48,462 nt of DNA from Lachnospiraceae bacterium (GCA_017484135.1 JAFUTQ010000098.1:1-48462), one strand, 5' to 3'. Shown: positions 1 through 9,094, numbered from the stretch's first letter. Notes: generated by a model not told the origin, from the letters alone. Made by a program: numbers and translations.

Positions 1-126
1 ACTGGCACAGTCATTTGTACTGTGATCTATTTGCTGACCTCTAATTTATGAATTTTTCGAGCTTCAATGCCAAACGGGCACTGTCAATGGGGCAAAATAA
101 CATGCCTCAAATATTTGAGGTAAGGT
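1..126. other. Non-coding edge of window with short palindromes
   Basis: No gene is seen here. There is a perfect 16-bp palindrome CCTCAAATATTTGAGG at 105-120, just beyond the stop of the leucine-rich-repeat gene, and a 6-bp inverted repeat CACAGT/ACTGTG at 6-24. Neither is followed by a clear T-run, so a terminator is not convincing. The stretch could be the junction of a rearrangement that shortened the neighbouring gene. Confidence 0.3.
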
Positions 127-873
127 TCACGGATTCAGGTCCTTATTAAACAACACATCATCTTCGGATGTGTATAAAGTATTGTTTTTCCCTACCGTGA
201 TACTCTCTAAACTGCTGCAGTTACGAAATGTACTCCAGTCAATTCCTGCTGTATCACCGTCTGATATCGTTACACTTTTTAAATTGCTGCAACCCTCAAA
301 GACACCAAAGCTAATGTCCGTCACACTGTTCGGTATGGTAATTTCAGTCAGGCTTGTACAACCAGCAAATGCCTCATAGCCAATTGTCTGTAGCCCCTCC
401 CGTAAAGTTACTTTTTCCAAATTTCTGCAATTGATAAAACCATACATACTGATTTCTGTCACAGTGTCTGCGATATCTACACTTTCTAATTCTCTACAGT
501 TACGAAAGTTATTCGCCCCAATCATTGTAACTCCGCTATTTATGATTACTTTTTTTATAGTATCATTATAATATTGATACGCTTGTTCATCATATTGCAT
601 CCACGGCATCGTCGTTCTCTCAAAATTCATCATTCCTCCCGTTCCACTGATCGTCAACAACCCATTAGCATCCAACGTCCATTTCACGTCGTCAGCATAA
701 GATTGTGTTTCGAAAACGTATGTACCGCAGTTTCCCTGTGCCACAATCTCCGGCTCATCCGCAAAAGCCGTCACGTCCACGACTCCAAAGAGCATGAGAC
801 ATGCCAACAGCATCGCCGCCGCCCTTTTCCATATACCTTGTGTTGTTCGCTGTTTTGTTTTTTCTTTCATCAT
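127..873 (-). CDS. BspA-type leucine-rich-repeat surface protein, probably shortened
   Basis: A secreted protein of 248 residues. Residues 1-38 are a long signal peptide with a basic start, a hydrophobic core and an AFA-type cleavage region. Residues 60-240 hold about six LRR_5 (BspA/Treponema) repeats of the kind ITIPNSVTDISFGVFEGCSN, which in related surface proteins mediate protein binding. The last repeat breaks off at VLFNKDLNP; the family usually continues VLFNKDK-x-x-L and goes on for several hundred residues with a C-terminal anchor, neither of which is present. The 3' end therefore looks lost by frameshift or rearrangement. The gene is divergent from the XRE regulator and its promoter overlaps a dyad that the regulator may bind. 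Confidence 0.8.
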   Translation of the reverse strand: MMKEKTKQRTTQGIWKRAAAMLLACLMLFGVVDVTAFADEPEIVAQGNCGTYVFETQSYADDVKWTLDANGLLTISGTGGMMNFERTTMPWMQYDEQAYQYYNDTIKKVIINSGVTMIGANNFRNCRELESVDIADTVTEISMYGFINCRNLEKVTLREGLQTIGYEAFAGCTSLTEITIPNSVTDISFGVFEGCSNLKSVTISDGDTAGIDWSTFRNCSSLESITVGKNNTLYTSEDDVLFNKDLNP

Positions 874-938
874 CTGATCTCCTTTTTTATTTTAATAATT
901 TTTTTTAACGCTACCATTTCCTCCCATAAAACCAGCTC

Positions 939-988
939 ATTATATCACAAAACTTCCATTTTGGAAACTAAAAACTTCTATTTTGGAT
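939..988 (-). promoter_or_regulatory. LRR-gene promoter overlapped by tandem operator-like dyads
   Basis: On the minus strand an extended -10 (TGATATAAT, core 939-944) lies 16 bp from a weak -35 TTCCAA (961-966). Two near-identical 17-bp copies, AAAACTTCCATTTTGGA (949-965) and AAAACTTCTATTTTGGA (971-987), are spaced exactly 22 bp apart; the first contains the palindrome TTCCATTTTGGAA (954-966), covering the -35. Two helical turns of spacing and the divergent XRE gene suggest cooperative binding by that regulator. The promoter is seen; the ligand is inferred. Confidence 0.5.
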
Positions 989-1064
989 AAAATATTTTAC
1001 AAACGCGCCGAAACAAGGGCTTTGCCGCGTTTCCAAATATTTATTTTTTGAGGAGGGATTCCAC

Positions 1065-1307
1065 GTGGAAAGACTCACGCAGACCCGAAAACCTATCATA
1101 GGTTCTAATATCGAAAGATTGTGCAGGGAGCGGAATCTGCGCCATATCGATGTGATCGCGCAGCTCAATGTGAAGGGCGTGGACTATGTGACCACCGGCA
1201 TTTTCAGCAAGGTCGTCCATGGCTACAACAACCCCAGCGTTGAGATGCTCATTGCACTATCAGAAATTTTCAAATGTGATTTCAACGAGTTTTTCAAAGA
1301 GACATAA
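1065..1307 (+). CDS. Small XRE/Cro-CI family transcriptional regulator
   Basis: An 80-residue protein that is essentially one helix-turn-helix domain: IGSNIERLCRERNLRHIDV, then a recognition-helix region around YVTTGIFSKVVHGYNNPS and the closing EMLIALSEIFKCDFNEFF typical of Cro/CI-type regulators. The start is GTG at 1065, chosen because AGGAGG lies at 1051-1056, eight bases upstream. It is divergent from the leucine-rich-repeat gene, with a pair of 22-bp-spaced dyads between them, so local autoregulation and control of that gene is likely. The leader also contains an AAACGCG/CGCGTTT hairpin (1001-1032). No effector domain is present. Confidence 0.8.
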   Translation: MERLTQTRKPIIGSNIERLCRERNLRHIDVIAQLNVKGVDYVTTGIFSKVVHGYNNPSVEMLIALSEIFKCDFNEFFKET

Positions 1308-1321
1308 TCCGGCAAAGCCGC

Positions 1322-2926
1322 TCATTCCTCCTGCCGGATCAGCACCTGCCCCTGCAGGTTAAATATCGGTCTTAAATGTTCTTTGATGACCGGGATATCT
1401 TCGTTTTGTATGGGCAAAAATGCCCCATCCCGCTTTCTGCAGCAGAGAATATCGCCCGCCAAAATATCCTGTATACCGCCATCGGCAACCAACGCCCGGT
1501 TCATCGGAAGACTTTGCTTTTTTCCGTCTTCGTTGAGAATACACACGACCTCTGATGTCAGGGGCAGCACCTTCATGGTTCCCCCTACGAACCGCTGCAT
1601 GGCCTCCTTCGTATTTTCGATTTCTTCTATGCAGCCGTCAAAAACTACTCCGGCTTCGTTTACGGTAAGACAATATACTTTCATCTCTTGTTCCCCCATG
1701 GATAAATCTATCATTTTCGGCAATGCATGCCAGAACGGCGCGGAAAGCTGCTCCGCAAGCCCGTCGGACTCTTTTTTCCATTGCAGCTCGGGATTTGTTC
1801 CCAGAATAAAATCCTTTTGAAGGATCTTTAAATAGCTGCTGACAGTCTCTGCCGCATTCTCAGCGTTCACGGAGTCTCCCGCCGAAGGAAGCAGATTTTC
1901 TTCCTTACAGACTCTCAGAAGTCTCTGCTGAAGCACCGAAAGATTGTGTTTCTCGCTCATACACGGCACAAAGGAGCCCTCCTTCAGATCCCGGTTGATC
2001 TGCTCTGCAATCGGTCGGTAGAAGCTCCGGTCATTCTCATACTGCAGATTCACGCTTCCCGGCTCTCCGCCCAGCTTCAGATATCCGAAGCACTCAATCA
2101 TCGCCTTCATGCGCAGCATGGCATACACATGGTTCTGGTGCGACAGGATATCCCGCAGCTGCCAGCAGGACAGCAGCACATATTCTGTGCACTGACGGTG
2201 TTTTTTGACAAGCCGCTTCATTTCTCTTTGCACTGCCTGCCGTTCTTCCCCCACCGCCTCCAGATTCAGCTCCAGCAAGTCCTTTTCCGTTTCCTCCATC
2301 ATCTGATATACCGTGGAGCCGTAGATGCTCTCAAGCTTCTGACGCAGTGCCGCTTCGTCTGCTCCGTCAGGCTTCTCCCCGATCTCCAGGGTATTCATCA
2401 GTTCTAAAAAGGTGTGGCGGACAAGGATCTCATATGCCGCAATTCCGATGGTAAGCCTCATGTACAAAGCATTTTTGGGATCTTTCTCCTCTGCCACGCC
2501 GCCTTTCTGCCGCAGATATTCCCACCACAGCTCTGCCACCCTTGTCTGCACCTTCTGCAGAACCAGATATGGATAGCGTCCGAGTTTTCCGTCGTAAACG
2601 TCCCGGGAAAGCCCGGGTGTGATCCTGCTCCACTCCTCATTATGGTGGCTCAAAAGGGTATGAATATTTTCTTTCGGCGAGAAAGACAGGACAAAATCAC
2701 GATTATCGGCAAAACACTCCGCATAAAACTCCTTGATTTTTTTCCCGGGGTTTCGAATCGGATACGCGACGTCTGAATAGACCGACACCTCGCGCACCAG
2801 CAATCCCCGCAGTTTTCGGATTCCCGCATCCTGTCCCGGCTCCTGCCCCGGTTCCACATACTGATCTACCATATCGCTGCTCTGTTTTTTCAGTTTTGCA
2901 TTGAATCTCTTTCGCTGCTCTGCCAT
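1322..2926 (-). CDS. Hypothetical protein with a DUF3846-like C-terminal domain
   Basis: A soluble 534-residue protein without signal peptide or membrane spans. Residues 1-420 are helix-rich and charged and I do not recognise them. Residues about 425-500 resemble DUF3846: FVGGTMKVLPLTSEVVCIL followed by NEDGKK, LPMNRAL, and DILAGDILCC, matching the family pattern of a VGG start, NEDGK, LP-x-NR and D-I-x-AGD. DUF3846 is usually a short stand-alone protein of clostridial plasmids and conjugative elements, so its fusion to a large helical protein is unusual. The start ATG 2926 has AGAGGG upstream. It converges on the XRE gene with only 14 bases between stops. Function unknown. Confidence 0.65.
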   Translation of the reverse strand: MAEQRKRFNAKLKKQSSDMVDQYVEPGQEPGQDAGIRKLRGLLVREVSVYSDVAYPIRNPGKKIKEFYAECFADNRDFVLSFSPKENIHTLLSHHNEEWSRITPGLSRDVYDGKLGRYPYLVLQKVQTRVAELWWEYLRQKGGVAEEKDPKNALYMRLTIGIAAYEILVRHTFLELMNTLEIGEKPDGADEAALRQKLESIYGSTVYQMMEETEKDLLELNLEAVGEERQAVQREMKRLVKKHRQCTEYVLLSCWQLRDILSHQNHVYAMLRMKAMIECFGYLKLGGEPGSVNLQYENDRSFYRPIAEQINRDLKEGSFVPCMSEKHNLSVLQQRLLRVCKEENLLPSAGDSVNAENAAETVSSYLKILQKDFILGTNPELQWKKESDGLAEQLSAPFWHALPKMIDLSMGEQEMKVYCLTVNEAGVVFDGCIEEIENTKEAMQRFVGGTMKVLPLTSEVVCILNEDGKKQSLPMNRALVADGGIQDILAGDILCCRKRDGAFLPIQNEDIPVIKEHLRPIFNLQGQVLIRQEE

Positions 2927-3020
2927 AGCTTTCCCTCTGACATCATTGTGTACTTGACTGCTCTACGCTCATATCATACTACATATTTCCAAAAAATGCT
3001 TCAACGCAAATAGGCTTAAC

Positions 3021-3065
3021 GCAAAAAAACGAGCGGCTTCACAAATATTTGTGTTGCTGCTCGTT
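3021..3065 (-). terminator. Rho-independent terminator after the DUF445 gene
   Basis: On the minus strand an AACGAGC/GCTCGTT stem encloses the palindrome CACAAATATTTGTG (3040-3053) and is followed by seven T residues. The last codons of the broken DUF445 frame lie inside the upstream arm. Confidence 0.65.
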
Positions 3066-3523
3066 CGTGTCCATGTCCACATGGGCGCTTTGGAGGATTT
3101 CCCGAATCTGTTTCTCTCCCAAAATATCGATCTGTTCCGAAATGATTCTTTGGATTGGCTCTCTCCCTTTCTGTCCGGCGTAGTCCTGTACCGCTTTTCC
3201 CAGTTTTTCATAAATGCTTTTCTTCACATTTTCACTCAGAAACATGGCAAGCATCGGATTTTTCAAAATGTTTTCCAGTGCAGCTCCGCCTGTGTTATTT
3301 TCTCTACGATGATATCCGTCAACGCCGCACTGACTGCATTTGCCACCGCACCGGCGATTCTTTTTTGGTTCTTTGGGATGATTCCGGGTGTAAACGGAAG
3401 CCTCCACGTTCCAATGCGAATCTCCCTGTGCGGGTGAAACAGCATCTTGATTGCAAGATAGTTTGTACAATATCCGATGACCGCACCGATTAAAATCGGC
3501 AAAATGATATGCAAAAGCTTCAT
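3039..3523 (-). pseudogene. Frameshifted DUF445 (YheB-like) membrane-associated protein
   Basis: Two overlapping frames encode consecutive parts of one protein. The first (3263-3523, 86 residues) starts MKLLHIILPILIGAVIGYCT, then NYLAIKMLFHP and PFTPGIIPKNQKRIA, the hallmark N-terminus of DUF445, and ends out of frame at ELHWKTF. The second frame continues from about 3290 with ALENILKNPMLAMFLSE and ends near DMDTNEQQHKYL at 3039. A one-base shift within or near GCGGAGCTGCACTGG (about 3285) would join them into roughly 160 residues, shorter than the 200-390 typical of the family. Either a true frameshift mutation or a sequencing error. The start ATG 3523 has AGGAGAAC upstream; a terminator follows directly. 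Confidence 0.7.
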
Positions 3524-3693
3524 CCTTGTTCTCCTGCCTGTCCCCTCAAATCATATCATGCTATGCTTTCTCAATCTTGCAGTTATTCTAAATGCACCAA
3601 TGAATCAGATTAGATTTCAGTTTATCATAGCAACGCTTTTTTATCAATCCTATTCTAATATCTTAATTTTGTAATGTTTTTGCACAGATTCTG

Positions 3694-3702
3694 TGATATA
3701 AT
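3694..3702 (+). promoter_or_regulatory. Extended -10 promoter for the HD-GYP gene
   Basis: TGATATAAT is an extended -10 (core TATAAT 3697-3702) 81 bases upstream of the TTG start. No good -35 is seen at the right distance, as is usual for extended -10 promoters. The same GTGATATAAT string occurs at the Fur-type and LRR promoters in this window. Confidence 0.5.
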
Positions 3703-3783
3703 TATGATTTGAGGGGCAAAAGGCTCACATCATAATTATTTGTTGTTCATTTGCACAATCTCAACGCAAAGGAGAAGAGATCA

Positions 3784-6700
3784 TTGAAACATAAAAAACT
3801 TAAATCTTGTACCTGTTTTTGCCTGGCACTTTTGACGGTGCTGACTTTCGGGCTTTTAAACAAAACAGCCGATGTTTTTTCGGTTCTGGCTGCGACAGAC
3901 CTGGAAGCAGAAGCTCCCAAAACCACGGTTGATCCGACCGGAGATGGCGAGGGATACTCGGCAGTCCTCTACGATAACACAAACGGACTTCCCACCTCGG
4001 AAGCCAATGCTATTGCGGAAACCTCCGACGGCTTCATCTGGATCGGCAGCTACAGTGGTCTGATCCGCTATGACGGCAACACCTTTGAGCGCATTGATTC
4101 CACCACGGGAATCGCCAGTGTCGTTACACTCTTTGTGGACAGCCGGGAACGCTTATGGATCGGCACCAATGACAGCGGTGTGGCCGTGATGGAAAATAAT
4201 GAATACCACATGTACCACAAGTCCGATGGACTGAAATCCTCCACGATCCGCTCCATCGTGGAAGGTTCTGACGGCAACATTTATATTGCCACGACCCGCG
4301 GGATCGCCATGGTGGATCAGGAGTTGACCCTACATACGGTAGACGAACCTCTGATCAACGAGGAATATATCCGCGTGCTGCGTCTGGGTGCGGATGATGT
4401 CATCTATGGCGTGACGACCAGCGGCGCGGTCTTTACCATGCAGGACGGCAAGCTGACCGGATACTATGACAGCGACAAAATGGGCGTTTCAGATATCCGC
4501 ACCATTCTTCCCGACGCCTCCAACCCCGGCTATGTGTATTTCGGAACGGCGCAGTCCGAGATTTATTACGGCAAACTCCAGAACAACCTTTTAGAGTCCA
4601 CGGTCATTGATGTGTCACCGCTGGAATATATCAATTCGATTGATCAGGTCAATGAAGAGATTTGGATTTCCTCAGATAACGGCATCGGCGTAATAAGAAA
4701 CGGGAAAATCATTGATTTGGAAAATATCCCTGTTGACAGCGCCGCCGAAGGAATGATTGCCGATTATCAGGGAAATCTCTGGTTTGTCTCTTCCAAACAG
4801 GGCGTCATGAAAATCGTCCCCAATCAGTTTACGGATATTTTTGAGCGGTACGATTTGCCCACAACTGTGATAAACACCACCTGTATGTATCAGGATATGC
4901 TCTTTATCGGCACGAAAAGCGACGGTCTGATTGTGGTCGATCAGAATGGTCCGGTAGAAAGCCTGCCCCTTGTGCGCGCATCGTCCGCATCGGGAGAGAC
5001 CATAGACGCAACCGACCTGATAGAAATGCTGCAGGAATGTCGTATCCGCTCGATCGTCCGCGACAGCAAAAACCGCCTTTGGATTTCCACCTTTGGAGAA
5101 AACGCACTGCTTCGCTATGACAACGGCACGGTAACCCGCTTTACCATGGAGGACTGTCTGCCCTCTGACCGCGTGCGAACGGTTTGGGAATGCCAAGACG
5201 GTACCTTCCTCGTAGCCTGCACCGGCGGACTTACAATCCTAAAGGACGACGTAGTCACAGAAATCTATGGGGAAACCTCCGGCATCCGTAACCCGGAGAT
5301 TTTGACCGCGATTGAAGCGAAAAACAAGGATTTGGTTATCGGAACGGACGGAGACGGCATTTATGTGATCCGGGATTCTGAGGTTACCCACATCGGTACA
5401 GAATCCGGACTCGCCTCAGAGGTCGTGATGCGCCTCAAATATGATCTCTCCCGAGATATCATATGGATCGTTACCAGCAATTCACTTGCCTATATGGATG
5501 CCGATTACAATGTGACAACGATAAAGGACTTCCCCTACTCCAACAATTTTGACTTGTATCAAAACAGCAAGGGCGAGATGTGGGTTTTCAGTAGCAATGG
5601 GATTTATGTCACAACGGTGGATGAACTGCTGGCCAACGAAGAAATATCGACCGTGTATTACGGCAGGGACAACGGGCTTTCCTGCATCACGACATCAAAT
5701 TCCTACAGTGAGCTGACGAAGGACGGCGATTTATATATTTCCGGAAGCACGGGCGTGGCAAAGGTCAATATCGAGCAGCCCTTTGAAAGTGTCGACGAGG
5801 TAAAAATGTCAGTTCCCTATGTCGAGACAGACGGCACCTTGATCCAACCCGATGATACCGGAACGATTACCATTCCTTCCAACGTGAAAAAGCTGACTAT
5901 TTACAGCGAGGTGTATAATTATACCCTGATGAATCCCCAGGTCACTTACTATCTGGACGGATTTGATGACACGCAGACAACCGTCCGGCGAAGCGAGCTT
6001 GTACCGATCGACTACACAAATCTCCGCGGCGGATCCTATCACTTTGTCATGCTGCTGAGCGATGCTCAGGGACGCGGAAACAAAGAGTATTCCGTTTCTA
6101 TTGTAAAAGAAAAGGCGCTGTATGAGCTGCTGTGGTTTCGAATCCTCTGCGGTGCGGCGGTCATTCTGCTGATTGCATCGATTGTAATGCTCTATATCCG
6201 TCACAAAACCAATGTCTTTGAGAAAAAAGAAAAACAGCAAAAGCAATTGATCCGCGAAATCGTAGAGGCATTTGCAAAAGTAATCGATATGAAGGACACT
6301 TATACCAACGGTCACTCCTCACGCGTGGCAGAGTATACAGTTATGCTGGCAAAGGAACTGGGCTACGATGAAGAGACGGTGGAACAGTATTACAATATTG
6401 CCCTCATGCATGATATCGGAAAGATCGGTGTAGCACCCGAAGTGCTCAATAAACCCGGCAAGCTGACGGATGAAGAATACGCCATCATCAAATCCCATGC
6501 GCAGCTTGGCTATGACACACTCAAAGGCATCAGCATTATGCCGGAATTGGCGATTGGTGCAGGCGCACATCACGAGCGCCCCGACGGCAAGGGCTACCCC
6601 AGAGGCTTAAAGGGCGATGAAATCCCACGGGTGGCACAGATCATTGCAGTGGCAGACACCTTTGATGCGATGTATTCCACCCGCCCTTACCGGAAGCGCA

Positions 6701-6888
6701 TGAATTTTGAGAAAGCTGTTTCCATCATCAAGGAAGTCCGCGGCACGCAGCTGACCGAGGATGTAGTCGATGCGTTCCTCCGCCTGGTGGAAAAAGGCGA
6801 ATTTCGCGATCCGGACGATCACGGAGGCGGCACAACGGAAGATATCGACAATATACACAAAAAATATGATACGGAGTCAAAGCCGTAA
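3784..6888 (+). CDS. Membrane HD-GYP phosphodiesterase with two-component-type propeller sensor
   Basis: A 1034-residue transmembrane signalling protein. The start is TTG 3784, with AAAGGAG at 3768-3774; it gives a clean signal sequence. Residues about 50-700 are Reg_prop beta-propeller blades (NGLPTSEANAIAE, DGFIWIGSYSGLIRYDG), residues 700-777 a Y_Y_Y domain, and residues 781-805 a membrane span. Residues about 830-1010 are an HD-GYP domain with HSSRVAEY, LMHDIGKIG and HHERPDGKGYPRG, so all metal and GYP residues are present and cyclic-di-GMP hydrolysis is expected. The sensor is extracytoplasmic, usually binding saccharide-like ligands in this architecture. It converges on two hybrid histidine kinases and shares a terminator with them. 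Confidence 0.9.
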   Translation: MKHKKLKSCTCFCLALLTVLTFGLLNKTADVFSVLAATDLEAEAPKTTVDPTGDGEGYSAVLYDNTNGLPTSEANAIAETSDGFIWIGSYSGLIRYDGNTFERIDSTTGIASVVTLFVDSRERLWIGTNDSGVAVMENNEYHMYHKSDGLKSSTIRSIVEGSDGNIYIATTRGIAMVDQELTLHTVDEPLINEEYIRVLRLGADDVIYGVTTSGAVFTMQDGKLTGYYDSDKMGVSDIRTILPDASNPGYVYFGTAQSEIYYGKLQNNLLESTVIDVSPLEYINSIDQVNEEIWISSDNGIGVIRNGKIIDLENIPVDSAAEGMIADYQGNLWFVSSKQGVMKIVPNQFTDIFERYDLPTTVINTTCMYQDMLFIGTKSDGLIVVDQNGPVESLPLVRASSASGETIDATDLIEMLQECRIRSIVRDSKNRLWISTFGENALLRYDNGTVTRFTMEDCLPSDRVRTVWECQDGTFLVACTGGLTILKDDVVTEIYGETSGIRNPEILTAIEAKNKDLVIGTDGDGIYVIRDSEVTHIGTESGLASEVVMRLKYDLSRDIIWIVTSNSLAYMDADYNVTTIKDFPYSNNFDLYQNSKGEMWVFSSNGIYVTTVDELLANEEISTVYYGRDNGLSCITTSNSYSELTKDGDLYISGSTGVAKVNIEQPFESVDEVKMSVPYVETDGTLIQPDDTGTITIPSNVKKLTIYSEVYNYTLMNPQVTYYLDGFDDTQTTVRRSELVPIDYTNLRGGSYHFVMLLSDAQGRGNKEYSVSIVKEKALYELLWFRILCGAAVILLIASIVMLYIRHKTNVFEKKEKQQKQLIREIVEAFAKVIDMKDTYTNGHSSRVAEYTVMLAKELGYDEETVEQYYNIALMHDIGKIGVAPEVLNKPGKLTDEEYAIIKSHAQLGYDTLKGISIMPELAIGAGAHHERPDGKGYPRGLKGDEIPRVAQIIAVADTFDAMYSTRPYRKRMNFEKAVSIIKEVRGTQLTEDVVDAFLRLVEKGEFRDPDDHGGGTTEDIDNIHKKYDTESKP

Positions 6889-6930
6889 GCTTCTGGTTCT
6901 GAAATTTTACGAAACAATGAAATAGCGTGA

Positions 6931-6977
6931 TTTGCGTAACAAAAAGTCTATGCCAACTTTGCCGACATAGACTTTTT
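6931..6977. terminator. Bidirectional terminator, reduced copy of the nested-hairpin element
   Basis: AAAAAGTCTATG (6941-6952) pairs perfectly with CATAGACTTTTT (6966-6977), giving a T-run on both strands between convergent genes. Read on the minus strand, the sequence GGCATAGACTTTTT followed by ACGCAAA matches the elements at 19948-20130 and 35632-35776, but with the central long hairpin missing. Confidence 0.75.
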
Positions 6978-7009
6978 TCCTAAGAAATGGTATTTCCGTT
7001 ATATGTGTT

Positions 7010-9049
7010 CTATTTTTGTTTACTTGCAGCAATATGATCATTTACCGTGTTGATCAGGTGTGCGATGTCAAACGGCTTTGCCACATGGGAATTCATACCA
7101 CTTTCCATACTCTCTTTCTTATCTTCATCGCGTGCATTTGCAGAAAGGGCAATAATCGGAATCCGGTCCGTATCTTCCCTTCCCATCGCGCGAATCGCTC
7201 TGGTGGCTTCATAACCATTCATAACCGGCATCTGGATATCCATAAGTACAAGATCATAGTACCATACCGGCTGCTTTTTCATCGCCTCAACTGCATCACT
7301 GCCATCGGGGACGGAATCCACCAGAAATCCGGCATCCCTCAAGATATTTTCAGCAAGCATCCGGTTGATGTCAATATCCTCAACCAACAGAATCCTATGC
7401 TCTCCGGATGCTTTATGAACATCCCTTGTGACCTCATTTGCTGCAACTCTCTCCGATGAGAATCCTACCAGCTTCAAAGGCATTCCAACGGTAAAAACAG
7501 AACCTTCCCCCCGTTTACTCTTTACAGAGATGGAACCGCCGACAACATCCAGCATCTTCTTTGTGATCGCAAGGCCAAGTCCGGTTCCGATATATCCGCT
7601 CTGCGTGGAGCTCTCCTCCCGTTCAAACGCCTCATACATCCGATGCATGAATTCCTCAGTCATCCCGATTCCTGTGTCGGACACGGAAAATTCATATCTG
7701 GCATATCCTGAATCCGAGGTCTGCTTCCTGCGTGCCGAAATCTTGATCTGACCACCCGGCGGAGTAAATTTCACAGCATTGGAGATCAGATTTCCCATAA
7801 TCCTCTGAAAACGTGATTCATCGATATATACCTTCTGATCCGGCAGCTCCAGTTCCTCCACCAGTGCGAGATGCTTCTCTTCTGTCTGCGCACGGAACAT
7901 ATCAATTGTGGCTTCCAGTGTCTCCTTTAAGTCACACGCATCTTCCCTTACCTCGATCTTTCCATAATCCAGCTTGCTCATCTCAAGCAGGTCATCTATG
8001 AGAGAAAGAAGATGGCGGTTGGATTCATCCTCTTTTCCGAGATAATCCCTTAGCTTCTCCGGTTCGTCAAGGTGCATCAGCGCAAGGTCGGTAAAGCCCT
8101 TGATCGCATTCATGGGCGTCCGGATATCGTGGGAAATATTAAACAGAAAGGAGGATTTGATCTCGTTTGCATGCTTTTCCTTCTGCAGCTCCATCTCCAT
8201 ATTCAATTTATCCGCAATGTCCTGCTGCGCCTTCAGGATATGCTCCGTCTCATTCCGAAAGCCCATCACCGCATACCTTCCGGCATGCGCTCCGTGCGTC
8301 CGCACAATGGACATCTGCATATACAGATAGGAATCCCCCTCTCCCCGGATCCTGTAATTGACAGAATACGCTTCCTGCTCAGCAAGCTTCTTTTGTATCC
8401 GCTCGATATTCACCTCGCTTAGGAAGCGGTCTTGATCCTCTTTGAGCACAAAACGTTCCGCATACATCGGCACAATCGTCCCCAGCGCTGTCCGTCCCGG
8501 CACATCCTCTGCCATGCCGCTGATGATTTCCTGAAAATGGCTGTCCAAAAGCCGGTAAGGACGCAGCTGCCCGTTCGCAAGATCGATCAGATAAATTGAC
8601 GCGTAGTCGGCGCTTAATCCCTCGATCACATCCGCGCGCCGTATGCTTTCTTCCCGTTCATCGTGAATCTCCGTAATGTCACGGATCAGCACATAATACA
8701 CATCGCCGTACTCTTTTGTATGCACCAGTCTTCCGTAATCGTCCACCCAGCGGATGCTTCCATCCTTCCTCACAATGCGGTATTCCACATAATCAAGCTG
8801 CTTCTCACTGTTTCTGATCTGCCTTAAAATAGACTCCTCTACCACCGAAAGATCCTCCGGATATACCAGACCATGAAACGTAGCGCCTGTCAGCTCCTTA
8901 AATTCATCAATCGTATGACATCCGAAGATGTCCAGCATTACCTCATTGGCATACAGAATTTCTCCCCCGCCATCCGCATGATAGACAAAGAAGCCTCCCG
9001 GTATACTCTCTCCGATTTGTCTGATGGAATCCATTAATGTGTCATTCAT
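7010..9049 (-). CDS. Hybrid sensor histidine kinase (PAS - HisKA - HATPase - REC)
   Basis: A cytoplasmic 679-residue hybrid kinase with no membrane span. Residues about 10-130 are a PAS domain (GGFFVYHADGGGEILYANEV) and residues 135-270 a second PAS-like region. The HisKA box FNISHDIRTPMNAIKGFTD carries the phospho-acceptor His near residue 307. The ATPase has N (NLISNAVKFTPPGG), G1 (DTGIGM) and G2 (GTGLGLAITKK) boxes. Residues 550-670 form a receiver with the acidic pocket VEDIDIN and acceptor Asp near 602 in LMDIQMPVMNG. No Hpt or DNA-binding domain follows, so a separate phosphotransfer partner is needed. Start ATG 9049 has GGAGGG eight bases upstream. It lies 45 bases after the next kinase and is probably co-transcribed with it. 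Confidence 0.9.
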   Translation of the reverse strand: MNDTLMDSIRQIGESIPGGFFVYHADGGGEILYANEVMLDIFGCHTIDEFKELTGATFHGLVYPEDLSVVEESILRQIRNSEKQLDYVEYRIVRKDGSIRWVDDYGRLVHTKEYGDVYYVLIRDITEIHDEREESIRRADVIEGLSADYASIYLIDLANGQLRPYRLLDSHFQEIISGMAEDVPGRTALGTIVPMYAERFVLKEDQDRFLSEVNIERIQKKLAEQEAYSVNYRIRGEGDSYLYMQMSIVRTHGAHAGRYAVMGFRNETEHILKAQQDIADKLNMEMELQKEKHANEIKSSFLFNISHDIRTPMNAIKGFTDLALMHLDEPEKLRDYLGKEDESNRHLLSLIDDLLEMSKLDYGKIEVREDACDLKETLEATIDMFRAQTEEKHLALVEELELPDQKVYIDESRFQRIMGNLISNAVKFTPPGGQIKISARRKQTSDSGYARYEFSVSDTGIGMTEEFMHRMYEAFEREESSTQSGYIGTGLGLAITKKMLDVVGGSISVKSKRGEGSVFTVGMPLKLVGFSSERVAANEVTRDVHKASGEHRILLVEDIDINRMLAENILRDAGFLVDSVPDGSDAVEAMKKQPVWYYDLVLMDIQMPVMNGYEATRAIRAMGREDTDRIPIIALSANARDEDKKESMESGMNSHVAKPFDIAHLINTVNDHIAASKQK

Positions 9050-9094
9050 GACTGTCCCTCCTGACGCAAAACCTGTCGTAAAACCATGATCCGG

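Noticed and set aside
3524-3783. A c-di-GMP riboswitch was looked for ahead of the HD-GYP gene
   Set aside because: The 80-base leader is too short and lacks the conserved junction motifs; only a promoter is seen.
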